This document shows, piece after piece, positions 25,741 through 39,043 of a stretch of 64,000 nt of DNA. Source of the DNA: Chamaea fasciata (lineage: Eukaryota > Chordata > Aves > Passeriformes > Sylviidae); assembly GCA_029207755.1 (NCBI GenBank), contig JARCOQ010000003.1, positions 86,323,994 to 86,387,993 on the forward strand. The letters run 5' to 3'. Both the position numbers and the translations under genes were made by a program. A model generated the notes under the pieces. The model was not told the origin of the DNA, did no database searches, and saw only the letters and a list, made by a program, of their open reading frames with translations. Position 1 is the stretch's first letter, and every line of letters begins with the position of its first letter.

Positions 25741-26527
25741 GATTCACAGAATCACAAATTAAACTGCGTTGGAAGAAATCCTCAAGGATCATAGAAGTCC
25801 AGCTCCAAGTTCTTCACAGCACCATCCCCGTGAATCTCACGATATGCCTGAGAGTACTGTCCTCATGTTTCTGGGACTCTGCCAGGCTGGTGCAGTTACC
25901 ACTTCCCTGAGACTCTGTTCAAGGGCCCAACCACCCTCTGGGGGAAGAACCTTTTTCTAAAATCCAACCTAAACCTCCCCTGACACAAATTTAGGCCATT
26001 CCCTTGGATCCAGTCACTGGGCATCAGAGAGAATAGATCAGTGCCTGCCCCACCCTTTCCCCTTGTGAGGAAGTTGTAACTGCAGTGAGTTCTCCCTCAG
26101 TCTCCTCCAAGATGAACAGACCAATTTACTTTGGTGCTTTTCATACAGCTTCCCCTCAAGGCCCTTCACCATATTTGTTGCCCTTCTTTGAATGCTCTCT
26201 AATAGTTTAATGTCTTTCTTATATTGCAGAACCAAAACTATCCCCAGCACTGGAGGTGAGGCCACCCCAGTGCAGAACAGAGCGGGACAATCCCCTCCCT
26301 TGCCCGGCTGTGATGCTGTGCCTGATGCTCCCAGAACAGGGTTGGCCCTCCTGGCTGCCAGGGCACTGCTGATTCATGTTCAACTTTCTGTCAACAAGGA
26401 CCCCCAGGTACCTGTCTTTGCCACTGCTTCCCAGCATCTCATTCCCAAGTCTGTACATTCATCCAGAGTTACTCCAGCCAGGTGCAGAATACAGCATTCA
26501 TTTCTCTTGCATCAGTGAAACTTCCAC
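25741..26527 (-). mobile_element. CR1 LINE 3' end
   Basis: The plus strand opens gattcacagaatcacaaatt and follows the antisense CR1 3' order throughout: a gaaatcctcaaggatcatag block, a gactctgccaggctggtgc block, gaagaacctttttctaaaat, a cagtgcctgccccaccc block, and an accaggtgcagaata-like block (ccaggtgcagaataca) near 26490. The plus-strand end corresponds to the region just after the CR1 reverse-transcriptase YADD motif. A CR1 endonuclease fragment in the same orientation begins about 170 bases further on, so the two are probably one element with an internal loss. Confidence 0.9.
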
Positions 26528-26699
26528 TTAAGATCTACTTAAGATCAGGACTATCTATTAAGTGAACTTAGTGAAGGTTGCTCTGGCAGATGTCATAGAC
26601 AGACAAAAGTAACTGTGAAGCAGTTTCAGACACTAAGAGTGGGTTTCAGACTGAAACACTAGGAGATGAAAGGTGAAAGTTGCCTCAGTCCTATGGCAT

Positions 26700-27125
26700 T
26701 TGAGTGCATCAATAACATCAACAGAGCCAGGACACTGAGGAAAAGAGGATAGTCAGATTGATATAATTAATTTTTTCAAGAGTAAAATCCCAGAAAAAAA
26801 ATTCCCACTCTATCTGCCATGTTGGCTTTTCCCACTCCAATTCTTAACTGTAAGCACTCAACCCTGCCATCACCATCATTAGATTCCAGACAATCAAAAC
26901 TTTCCCTAACATACAGAACTACCCTGCCATCCTTCCTTCCTTGCCTATCCCATCTGAAGAGTTTATAGCCATCTGCTGCAACATGTCAGTTTTGACAGTC
27001 ATCCCACCATGTTTCCATGATGGCAATTTGTACATATTTTCCCTCATGCTCAATGGCTTCCAACTCCTGTTTGTAGCTCATGCTGCGTACATTGGTGTAG
27101 ATACACATCAGTTGGGCTATTGAAT
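26700..27125 (-). mobile_element. CR1 LINE ORF2 start, endonuclease domain (decayed)
   Basis: Read on the minus strand from 27125, this begins with the CR1 ORF2 opening that reads roughly as LxCIYTNVRSM, followed by a METWWDD relic of the ITETWW endonuclease motif. Then come relics of the SFDCLES and DGRVECL blocks and KANMADRVGIFF at the position of the VGVCYRPP region. In-frame stops and shifts are present. The end near 26700 is approximate because similarity fades. This is the 5' end of ORF2, which is rarely kept in CR1 copies. Its 3' partner is the fragment at 25741-26527. Confidence 0.8.
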
Positions 27126-28199
27126 CCAACACCTTTGTGGGGGAACTAGCTCTAATTTCTATGTGATCATTCTCAAGTGTTTTTGTGGTTTCAAATCACA
27201 CTAATAAACCTTGGATCTTTACTGCTGGATGGATCTACATCCCCTACTTACACTGAAATAGTAGACTGAAGGATCTCAAACACTGTTGTACTGCTCCCAG
27301 GTTTGTCCATGGCAAACCTGGGTTTACCCCCTTCCTCATTCAAACCTAGTTTAAAGCTCCATGTTAACTCCTGTGCAAAGGTCCTTTTTCCTCCTTTGAG
27401 ACGGGTTCACAACAGAACCCTTTATTTACTAATCAGGCTCCACCCAAAAACATTAAACAAAAATATTGCTTACATACCAATCACGTCACTGATTAAAAGT
27501 CTTTACTGATTTGTAGTTTATATTCCTTCAATCTATAGAATCAACTCTTGCATCTTCGATTATAGCAGTAAAATTAAAAATTTGGAGCTCTTTAAAAAAA
27601 AAGAAAAAAAAAGATCGTAAAAACCACAGAATGGCTTCCTACTCTTGTTTGAGAAATGAAATGAAAACTAGATGTCCTCTAGTGCAAATCCTCTTTGAAG
27701 TTCTTTCAGTCAGAACTTAATGAATCTTCAGCTTTAATTGATAGGGCCTTTTAAAATTAAATTGAAGAGTTTCATAACACCAATGTTAAAACTGTTCTGA
27801 TTTTTCATCACTTATATTTGTAATTATTATTGCTGTAATCCACTACAACTTATTTGAAAAATGCATAAAATTTTCTGGCTATGTACACAAGATATCTTCA
27901 CAGGTGCATCACCATTTTTTCTTTAGTCACTACCTCATGTTTTCTTGTTTCCTTTGGATGATGGATTTCTAAAAGTGTGTCTATAATATCATAGAAGCTT
28001 AAGGATCAAGCTTGTCCTCCAGCTCAAAGTTCTTGGTGGTGTTTCTGTTCCAACTTTCATCAAGGTGACAGGATGGAGGTCGACAACTCGTTTTATAGAC
28101 AGATAAATTAGGCTGAAGAATTAAGGCAAAGGTAAATAGTTCACACTTGAGTTGTGCCAATAAGCTGAACATAGTCTGTGCCACTGTAGCCTAGAAAAT
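27126..28199. other. AT-rich spacer, no gene
   Basis: No gene or recognised element. A-rich runs occur near 27594-27612. The segment 27990-28190 precedes the next repeat copy and may be part of it, but I cannot align it. Confidence 0.45.
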
Positions 28200-28600
28200 A
28201 AGACTTTTGTCACTGCTTGCATAAGGTCCCCAGCTGTGCATTGATCTGAGAGTACAAGGGCTCCACCTTGCTATGATGTGGACTGGGTGTCGCTGGTTTA
28301 ACTCCTGTGCTGGTGCTGATGGCAGCTGCCTCCCCTGCTCCAACTTGAGCTTTGGGGGTATCCCTGTTGGGATCAGACACCCCCTTTCTGTCACTGTCTG
28401 ACAAATGGCTCTGGGGCTGTAACTCTCTGTGTGGGGGAAGCAAGTGAGCTGTGACAGTGAAACACATAAACCCAAACTCAAACATACTGAAAACTTGAAC
28501 TGGAAGAAATTATCATCCCCATACTTCTCCTGGCAAAGAGTAGGAGGAAAACCCTAGCAGACAAATCATCCTCTTCCCTTCAAAACCACCAGGCTGCTGA
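28200..28600 (-). repeat. Dispersed repeat, copy 2, possibly from an ERV interior
   Basis: This is the partner of 22225-22600, in the same orientation and about 6 kb away. Shared minus-strand blocks are agctcaagttggagcagggg, acaggagttaaaccagcg, tcacagctcactt and a gttttcctcctac-type block. Two overlapping minus-strand frames (28191-28485) stay open across it. One of them shares the GAGE ... TGVKP spacing with copy 1. No retroviral protease, polymerase or LTR adjoins either copy, so the ERV assignment is only an inference. Confidence 0.55.
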
Positions 28601-31600
28601 CAGCTCATTGCAGCCTGCCCTCATTCTCTCTTCTACACTGACAATGTTAGGATGCCAAGGGTAGGGAAAGGGAGAGCACAGCACCAGAACAAATGGTTTG
28701 GTTTGGTTTTTTCCCTTTTCCCCAGTACAACCTGTTAGCTATATTACTGAGGTTTCTCTGATTTAATTTGCATTATTATGGAATATTAGTGTAACTGAAC
28801 TAACACTTTGGGCTATTATGTTTAAACATTAATTGAGCTGAAATTAAACTCTTTGCTCTATGTTTGTGGTTTGTGCCTTTTGTTTATAGCAAACCCATGA
28901 CCACAGTACCATTTATTTCTGAGAATGTGAGCCTCATCTTGACCACAGGTGCTAAAGCCCTCTAAACAATCTACGTACATGTTGATGAATGCAAGGATAG
29001 GATGGAAGGATTGGATTGTCCCTACTCAGTTGTAGATCATTCTGTTTGAAGGGGTCTACAATGCAATTTTCAGGCAATATCAGAAGCTTAGCTGACTCAA
29101 TTATTTGGTTAGGATTTCTGTCCTGATTTATTTCCCTTGGCATTGCAAAGTTGTTGGATTTTTTCCTTTGTTCATGTGCATTCATGTATTATATTATGCA
29201 TGTAAGTCTCAGACTGTAGCTATTTTTATCTATTATTTATTTTTTTCTTTTCTTTGTTGTATTACTTCATCCAATGTCTTCAAAGTTAAAAGTGCGTGTT
29301 TTTTTGCAGCAACATAAAAGCATATATTTCACACTTCAGCGCACTGAACAATAGTTAATGGCATTCTGCTTTAGTCTTACATTTGAGTAAGCTTAATTGT
29401 ATTCTTATTTTATTTAAGCAAGTTGCAGTATTAGGGAAACTCATTAAGGTTGTACTTGCTTCTTCCTTGGGGAGGGCTGAGCCATATTTTTCCAATTACA
29501 ATATTCAGCATGACAGAAATACTAAAGATCTACTTCACATGGTGTCATTGTCTTCTCATAAAATGGGTCACAGAAACTAAAATATGTAGGGAAGTTGTTT
29601 TCTGGATAACTTTTATATGTACCAGTACTGGCTTTTATTTATAATTGGAGAATGTGATACTTGAGAGCTGTCAGTGTGGCACCTCCTACAGTCTGAAGTT
29701 TTCTCTTCATGAATATTAAATGTGTAATGCTCCACGTAGATGCTCACAACTTTGTAGTCTTTGAATCTCAGCCATGGAGAAACCATCCTTAGATCTCAGA
29801 GCTATGAAACGGATCTATATGTCCTTCAAAGAGAAAGGCTTAAAAATTATACAGACTAGCTAATTTATTTCAAATGTGGGTTTTGATCTGTCCAATGGGG
29901 TCTGATATTTAAGGCTTTCTGTTCTCAGTATGACAAAATCAAAAAAAAAAATTACTCAATCTGATCTTCTGAATCTTTTCCTCATCAAATGCAGAACTAT
30001 AATGTTTTTTGAGGATGACCATTTAAGTTTTTTCGTATCCTAGTATTTCCTCATATTATAGTATTTTGAAACTTAGTCAGCTCTAAACAGCTCCCTTCAA
30101 GGTACCCAGATACCTCTATTATCCAAGTGATTCTGCTTGTGCAAATTGCTTAATCTTAACCCACTGCACAAAGAGAAGCCTTTTCCTCTGCTTTATGTCC
30201 TTGCAACAGGCATCCTCTGTCAAAATGTCAAAAGCAGAAACAGAATAAATTTCTGTTCATAATCTATTTTGAGGTCTTCAGTTGAAAATTTTAGCACAAG
30301 AGAAATTTTTGCTTATTTCAAGGGAGCAACATACCCATGCTTGTTTTGTGAAAATTCTATGCATCTCTATTAGTACTTTGTCAGGTGATACACCTACTCT
30401 TCATTACAAAATGGAAGAGGGATGTCTTTTAGTATCTTTTTCATGCAAGTTTATGACCAATTTTGCCTGGCTTTTTTTTTTTCCCCTTTGCCTAGTAATG
30501 AGCAGAGCAATAGGAAAGACTTGTAAAAAAATGTTTCAAGACCAAATTTTTGTCAAATTTTCAGTGAAGACAGCTTAAAAGAACCAAGAGCTTGACTCCT
30601 AAACAATCCCGCTCACACAGAGCAACACATGTTTTAATTACACCACAATATCAACAATTGAATATATTCATATTGATTACATGAGGACAGTAAAATCAAC
30701 AAAGAAGAGACTATACAGCTTATTGTTTGTGCCATTGTTCTCTTTATCTGTTGTTAGGATTCTTTTCACTGGACATCTCTGAACAAGGTAAAAAAGGTAG
30801 TGTTGGTTGTGGAAGGAAATCTGTAGGAAAACAGTGTCATGGGCATAAATGCTAGCCTAGTAAGCTTGTTTTGAAATGAATATACACCTGGCTGGGGGAG
30901 CTCCCTGAATACAGCATCATTAGTTGAGTCAATGACAATAATGTACCCGTAGTTTTAATCTCAAAGATGAAAAAAGACCCAAAGCATATTCTACTGAGGC
31001 TACATATCAATCACAATGTAATTAGAAGAACTGTTAAATTTGCATAATGTTGCAATATCCTTTATAATAGCCTGAAGGTCTTAGACAAATATAGACAAAT
31101 TTCCATAAAAAGCTGTTATATTTTTTCATATTTGTATTTTTCTTTTCCTTTGAAGTAAACTGGGTTTGTAATGGTAGCTTTTTAAATAAATATGTAAATA
31201 AATTCAAACGGTACACTTCTTGTTGGGTAGAAAATTCTGGAAAACAATATAATGCTCCTTATCTGCCCTGATATTTATATATAGTTATTCAGTATAATAG
31301 TCGCCTGAATTATAATTATCATTTGAGATAGATACATATTCGTGTACTTGTCTCAATTTTTTTAAGAAATATTATTGGCAAGAAAGTTAAAGAGCTGATT
31401 GAAGCAAAGCAAAGAAATTCTTTTAATGTATGTATTGCTTTTACTTTGTAATGGAGGTTTTCAATTTTTTAAGTAATTTTGATGTTGACATCACTGGTGG
31501 GTGATTTTGCTAAGATGTCCATTCATTTGGAATATTTAGATATTCCAGAGGCACTTATTGTAGTCTCAGTTTCCTTAAATATTTTCATTGAAAATCACTT

Positions 31601-34110
31601 CAAAGCTTCATCTCATACTGCAGTTGTTACATGCCCACCTATGAATATTTTAGTTCTAGTCCAAAACTACTATAGCTACCAGCTTACTTCTTTAAAAAGT
31701 TAAATTTATATAATAATTTAAATTCCATTACATATTTAAAATTACATTCTAAATATTAATTATAAATTCCATTATATGTACATATTAACCCAGTCAGATT
31801 AACACCAGTTTTGTTCCCACTGGCCTACAATGTTGGTATGAGCTGTATTCAAGGTTTGAGGTTGACTCTTCATGAAAACATCTGCTTTCATTTACTTCTG
31901 TGTTTGCCATCTTCCTTATCCATCAGCTGGGGTCCTCTTTTGCTTAGTGTTATGGCCTGACCACATCATAAATATGTAACAATATTCACTCCTTTCTTTG
32001 TGCACAAGGTAGCATACCTGAACAATGTTCCATTTATAAATTCATTCTACTGAAAAGGCTGACCACTGAAGAGGAAGAAACCAGCTATAATATCTTAATC
32101 TTGTGAGAAACAGTGGGTCAAAACTCCAAAGACAATTTCCTATATGCTATGCTTCAGCAGTGTTTCTATTTGCAACAATCTGCTGATTATATTTCACAGG
32201 TTAGGAAAATCAAGATGTCATTCTCCAAGAGAGTTATAGTGTGTTCAATAGCTCTAATTAATACATACTGTTTGCATACACCATTAAACAGGGACTGGAT
32301 CACCAACTAGGGCTGATTTCTGAATAGTTAGCTGCATTTATTTTTCAGTGGTGTACAACATGAGGCACACTTTTGTAATCTTTTAACCATTGTTTTCATT
32401 AAATTCCCTTTTAACTTTTTTCTATCAAAAGAATTTAGGTGAAGAGCGTCTTCATTCATCTTGTTTCATTTTTAACTTTGTTGCTGTCTTACAGGAACCC
32501 TAATGAGTATATGAGCAAGTTCTGATGAGTATTCTTGGTTTTTTCTTTTCAAATACTGCCACTTTATTTTTCTTCCCTGTTGGCAGATGAAACCTATTTG
32601 ATTAGTATGAAGATGTTTAATACCTTTTTTTCCGTACAAAACTGGAGCTAGATTATTTTAGTGCACAGCTCATTAGTAAAAGGGCTTGATTACAGTTCAG
32701 GTTTTTGCTTTAATTTCCCAAGTCCTAGACTTTCAACACTGAAGCCATTCAGGCCATGTCAAGGAGAAACTGGCTGTACCAGTTGGGCATCCAAAGGGCA
32801 TACTACATGTCTGTGCATGAAGTTCAGGTCAAGCAAGTAATAATCTCAATTTCCCTGTCTGTTAAACTCCTCTGCACCATAAGGAATGCAATTGTATAAA
32901 ACGGATTGTTCTGTTAAACTGTGCCTGTCCTGAAGACAACACAGCACCTTAAACTTACATAGCTCAAGGGAAACACTCTTAAATCCAATTACTTTGGCGG
33001 GATAGACATTAGGTCCTTTATTATTTGAGAAAGAACTCACCTGGATTTAATGCATAGTATAGCAACTTTATCTGCCAGAAACAAAATATTTAAGAATTCT
33101 GCTTACTTCTAGCAGACTAAGATGGTGAGTCTCCTAGTTTTAGAAAATCTCATTCTCTGACGTTGTCTCATTTTATTAAGTATAGAACCTAAGTACTTAG
33201 AGCAACAAAGAGGAAAATAAAGTTGAATGTCAAAATAGTGTTATAGATTTAGACACTGTAGATCAAATAATCTACATATAGATCTAAAAAATAAACATAG
33301 CGTAATAATTTTGGAGGATTTATTTTAATTTTTGCAAAAGTACTATCTAGTAACTTCGGTTGACCATGCTACAATATAGACATATTTATGGAAACATAAA
33401 ACTCTTCACTCACTCTGCCTCCTAAATATTGTGCTTCCACATCTTTAAACTATGGTAGATATTTTTTATTTCAAAGAAGCCTAGATAAGAAAAAGAAAAT
33501 TTGATCGTGTTTCCTATTTTCTGGTCCTGTGACCAGTAAGGAACGGTGTATCTTAATGATCTGTGCACTTTCCTCTCAATCACCAGAATAGATTCATTGA
33601 CATTTATATCTTAAACAGTATGTACACATTTACTGTCAAGTATTATCTGGCTGTACAAATATTTATCTGCCATAATAATGACCATATTAGCATCATCTGA
33701 CAAATAATCAGTAGTAATCTGAAGCTCTAGAGTCCCAACAGCTAATTCTAAATACTATTATTGGATGGAGAATGATGGAAAAGACTTATATGATATTTGA
33801 CCTACTTTCAAAGTTCTGCATATATTCTAAAGAGTTTCTAAGACTGACAAGTTCATACAAACTCTTAGAACTCCAGAATTCCATCTGAAAAAAAATTCTT
33901 CAAGTGGAAGATGTACTTAGTGCTAATGGAAATTTATAGAAACAAGATTTTGCATAGGAATTTCAATAAAAGGAGTTCTTATTTTAGAACACTTTGGGAA
34001 TAAGGATGTTAATGAAAATATTATTTTTATTAAATTAAAAATATTTTGAAACATTATTTTTAACAAAGTCTTTTAATTGAAAAAGAAAATGCTAAAAGGG
34101 TGATCATGAT
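28601..34110. other. Over five kilobases of AT-rich unique DNA
   Basis: I find no gene, CR1 or LTR. All open frames are short, AT-rich and without domains. Simple A or T runs below 12 bases are scattered through it. Confidence 0.5.
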
Positions 34111-34162
34111 AAGAGGAGAAGGAGAAGGAGAAGGAGAAGGAGAAGGAGAAGAGGGAAAGAAA
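34111..34162 (+). repeat. Homopurine tract with (GGAGAA)6
   Basis: Fifty-two bases are uninterrupted purine on the plus strand. Six perfect GGAGAA units lie at 34115-34150. Such a mirror-like homopurine tract can adopt triplex DNA under torsional stress; that is known for the sequence class and not shown here. Confidence 0.95.
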
Positions 34163-35274
34163 TGGAAGAGATAGTAAATTTTTTTTAAAAAGTTATATTT
34201 AGCCAAATAGATAGGATAGTCACCTAAAAACAGAGGACAAGATCTTTCTCTCTAATTTTTAAGGTGGAAGTCCATCCAAATAAATTTTTTAATAAAACAA
34301 TCAGATTTCTCAGATTTTTGTATTTGTTTAGCAAAAGAAATTTCTTGTATTTGTCAAAATTTATCAATCTTTCATATTTGGAATGACAAATTTATCTTGG
34401 AATCAATATCTGAACAGTTCTGAAACACTGTGAACTCTGTTCCTACATTAGCAGGAAGTAAGGTCTTACTCCTTTATACTGTTGAGCTTAGGCATTTTTA
34501 AATGTTATTTGAGGAAGAGATTTGAAATTTACATCTCTGAATGTTCCTTGCTGGAAATATATATAGTTTACTATTGTGGATTAAATCTTATCCAGTGGTA
34601 ATTTGCTGGTTTTTTGTAGCCGCTAGAAATGTTTAATTAAAAAATCCCCCTAAGTCTCAACCCAGAAAATAGTTGAAATTGAGCCAGAATGAATCTTATT
34701 TATTGTGGATATGTACGATTCTGCTGGGCCTACAGGCTGTTCCATAAATTACTTTCCAATATCTTGTAAAAGTAAATGTCAGAAATTAAAAACTGAATAA
34801 CAAACTTGTGTGCACATGTTTGTCAGATTTAGCAGACACAACAATACCTGAATTTGTATAACCTTAATTCACTTAAAATTCACTTCTTATATTCACTGCC
34901 TCTATCATTAACCTAATCTAGTTTTCATTAACTTGAATGCTTATGTATTTCATTATTTTAATCAAGATAAACCAAAACAGTATCAAGAGTTATATCAGGT
35001 TATATTTTTTAAAATCCTTTCTTGAAGAATCCTGTTGTTTTTGTTTTAGTAGCTTTTCACTAAGAGGAAGCAAACTAAAATTTGTCAGCTATTGATTAAA
35101 ACTTCAAGAAATTAAGAGAGATAAACTGCTATTGAGAAAGAAATTAACAATATATTTAGTAGTACCCAGTAGCTCTTATTCTTCAAGTAAAAGTTCCTAG
35201 TATTTTCATACCTGTTAAGAGTGATACTTTGCCCGTTCGGGTCCCAGAAACCTTGTGCAGTGCAATGGGCTGAG
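34163..35274. other. AT-rich spacer, no gene
   Basis: No gene or recognised repeat is visible. Confidence 0.5.
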
Positions 35275-35949
35275 GGCAAGTGTCTGGAAAGCTGCTCAGC
35301 AGAAAAGGGTCCGGTGGTGCTGGGCAGCAGCAGTTGTACATGAGCCAGTGTGTGCCCAGGTGGCCAAGAAGGCCAGTGATGTCCTGGCCTATTCCAGCTA
35401 TAGTGTGACCAGCAGAACCATGACAGTACAGTCCCTCTGTACTTGGCACTGCTGAGCCCACATCTTGAGTCCTGTGTGCAGTTCTGGGCTCCTTGATACA
35501 AGAAGGACATTGAGGGGCTGGAGTGAGTCCATGGAGGGGCAATGGAGCTGGTGCAGAGCCTGGAGAGTAAGTCCTGTGAGAAGTGGCTGGGGTTGTTTAG
35601 CCTGAGGAAAAAGGGGCTCAGAAGGACCTTTTCACTCTCTATAACTATCTGAAAGGGGAGTATAGCAAGGTGAGAGCTGGCCTTTTCTCCAGGCAGCCAG
35701 TGGCAAGACAAGAAGATATGGCCTCAGGATGCACCAGGAGAGGTTCAGGTTGGACATCAGGAAGAATTTATTCATGGAAAGGGTTGCTAAGAATTGGGAC
35801 ATGGAGGTGGTGAAGTCACCATTCCTGGAGGTGTTCGAGAAATAACCAGATGTGACACTTAGTGCTATGGTCTATTTGTCAAAGGGATGATCAAAGATTG
35901 GATTCAACGATCTTGGAGGTCTGTTCCAACACAAACGATTCTATGATTC
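35275..35949 (+). mobile_element. CR1 LINE 3' end with classic tail
   Basis: This starts near an ORF2 block with cagcagttgtacatgagcca, continues through a gcccaggtggccaagaagg block and ctggcctattccagctatag, then cttggcactgctgagccc and a gttcaggttggacatcagg block. It ends with cgattctatgattcc at 35935-35949, the least decayed CR1 tail of the set. It is probably one of the younger copies. The 199-codon minus-strand frame at 35112-35711 is its antisense shadow and not a gene. Confidence 0.92.
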
Positions 35950-38900
35950 CAAAACATAGTGTCTTAGCAGAGGTGGATACAAATCAGATCTTCAGATTCT
36001 GAATCCTTCCATTTTTGAAAATTGTTGTCACAATTGTTGTCATTAACTGTAAATTTTGCACCTAAGTTCTATATTTTTTTAAGCTCGGAGGAAGATAAAA
36101 ACACCTAAACAAAACTCTGTGAAACTATAGCAGTCCCTCAGTGAGGCCCAGCTCAAAGATCTAACTCCTTCTCTAATTTAGCATGCACTTTACTTACTGT
36201 GACCAACACATAAGGTTCAAGGCCAGAAACTTAAGAAATAAATTTACGAAAAGTCATAATTCTGGACAATATTATAGCATTTGTCATAGAGAACTACAGT
36301 TAATACAGTGAATACACATGTCTTCTAAGCCAGGGCAGTATTTGTGCTCTCTGCCTATTTTAGTACCTGTTAAAATGTCTTTAAACTATAATAGATTTCT
36401 TTTTAATTCAGCTTTCAATATCATTAACTAGGTTAAATATATCCTAAGAGTGTTTCTTAGCCATATGCAAGTCTGTCTTTCCTAAGGTGTTTAGTGAAAC
36501 TTAGGTTAATTCTCTGAATAGTGCAGGAATAGGGTTCTTTCATCGTTATTTCTCTATTTAGTTATATTTTAGTATTTTTCTCATATTTTCTCTTTTTAGT
36601 TATATTTTAAAATATTTGCTATATCAGGTAAGTCCCTCGTTGTACCCTGGGAGTTAGAAGATGTGATGGTAGTTACCTTGCTACTTACTGTCAAACATTT
36701 AAGGAATTTAACAGTGCATTTTGAGGCGTATAATATGACAGAAGAAAATTGTCCAGGAGACTGAGTCTATGCCCATTTGTCTATTAATATGGCATTTTTA
36801 AAAAAGATATACTGTAAAGAGAGCCTGAAATTTGTCTGACCTATACGATACCTGCCACTCTTTGTCTTTGAGTAATACAGATGATTAATTAAAAAAATAC
36901 TAATAGCATCAGAAAAAATATGAATTATACAAATAAAAATGTGATCTTCTGTTAAATATAAGCAGATGGTGTGGCTAATCTGTACAACAAACCTGTGTGT
37001 CTGCTCTCGAATATAATATCCTCCAAACTGATGAATGAACAGATATAAAAGGAAAATTTTCATATTTATTTAGTTCTCTGAATATCCTGTTTATAACTAG
37101 AGAGTTTATAACTAGAATTTTTGTCAAGACATATTCAAATACTTACCCAAATTTATGCAGCAGAAGAGTAATCTTGACCACCAAGGGGCCAATCTCTCCC
37201 CAGTCTATGAAAAAAATCTAGAGGACCCATGTTCTCAGCTAAGAAGTAACCTAGTGGGAAAGAAAATTGCTGTTACTTATAGTAGCTATGTTGTATCTCT
37301 TTTACACAATTATTTTAAATTTTGTCTGAGAACTTAAAATTTGTGTCCCCATTCAAAAAAGTGGAAGGATGGTAAATAATACTGCATCTTGGTACAATGT
37401 GTTAGTAACACCCTTCTAGTGAAAGCACAAGAAAATTGAGTTTATGTATGCTCACAGACACAGAAATAGGTTTCTGCAGTGATCTGGTGCAGTGAAAATC
37501 TGAATGAGCTGTTTACATCCTGTACAAGATAAGGATGACTGAAGTCTAGCAATAGTCTACAAATGATAATATAAAATATTGAGTAGTTATCAAATGTAAT
37601 ATTGAAAATTTAATTCAGATTCTCCAAAAAAAAATCAGGTTCCCTACTGTGATCATAGGCATAATTCATCAACATCTAGAAGTCATTTAATACCAACTTT
37701 ATGTTCACAGTCTTCTAAAAATTCATCCAAAATAGTACAGAATGATTGCCATTTTTCAGTTATAGGTAATACAGCTGATAAACAGTCTTACTGAATAACT
37801 ATTCCTGCCTTTGGTTAACAAGGAAAGCCTATTTGAGAGTTTTAGCTGTTACTCTAACTAATCATGCTCTTAAATTACCAAGACAAAATTGAACCCCTCT
37901 ATTCTTACATTGATGCAAAGCAGGTTCATTTACCAGACTGTGCGAATATACAATTCTTATCACTTAGGACATGTTAGTTATATAAGCTTAGCCCTGAGTA
38001 TATGGAGTAATTTTTCTTCCTGAAGCCTATGAAAGCAGGTGAAAACTTAACTTCAGTTTAATTTTTCTACATATGTCTTCTGCTAATTCTACACTAGCTG
38101 GCAACTTTTACTATAAGAGAAAGCTGTAACGGTAATTTTGCATGACCTCCTGAGTAATTTTAAGTAGCTGTTTTAAATTTGCTAATTTCCTGTCCAGAAT
38201 TGCTTTTTAAACTGGAACACAACTATTTGGCTATAGTATGGTCTTTTATGCTTAGGAAAACCTGTTCAGCAGGAAAAGATGGTCTTAGAAGATTGCAATT
38301 GCCTCCATCTCTTGGCAAAACTAGTAGTCAAAATCTTAATTTTTTATTTTTATTGCTCACAGATCTCTTTCCAATTTTTTAACTTCCATTACAAAATAAG
38401 GGCACTAGAACAAAGCCTAATATTCTAGCAAAAAACTCACTACGTCACACAGACAGTCAGTACTAGGATCTTATTTCTACTTAATATTTATGGCTTGTAT
38501 ATCCAGCCATGCCATTCAAACTGGAAGTAGTAGAATCATACCTTAGAAAATTTTGTGTTGCCATACAATAATATTATCTAGTTTGTTGACAAAGGAGCTG
38601 GTTCATATTGAATTGAAAATTTCGTAAATTCTGTGATGAACTGACTTGATTTTTGTTCCTGATTTTTGTTATACGTTCTCTCTGGTACTGATTAGCCTCT
38701 GGGTGTAACTGTGTGATTATTTCATGCATTGGAGAGCGGTTGTGTTAGACACTTTGTTTCACTCAAAGTACTTGAAATATTTGACCAATGTGCAAATAAG
38801 GATATTGGGTTACAAACTGTAAAGCTGCATCAAACTTCAGGCTTCAGCGTCTGAAGCTGAAAATCTAAAAATAATCTTAGGCTTCCAGTCTCTCAGAAAA

Positions 38901-39043
38901 ATAAATTTTGTTTTTAAATTGCAGGAACTTACACTTCACACTTAACTAACAGACTATCTGTAAATACCAGATTTTATTCCACCTAAAAACTGTGCAAAAC
39001 TGGTGCAGTTAGACTGTAAGTGTATAACAAGAATGAATATTTT
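35950..39043. other. AT-rich unique DNA, no gene
   Basis: No gene or recognised repeat. A small direct repeat of tttataactaga lies near 37090-37116. Confidence 0.5.

Noticed and set aside
35112..35711. 199-codon minus-strand open frame
   Set aside because: It overlaps the plus-strand CR1 at 35275-35949 and is the antisense reading of that element.
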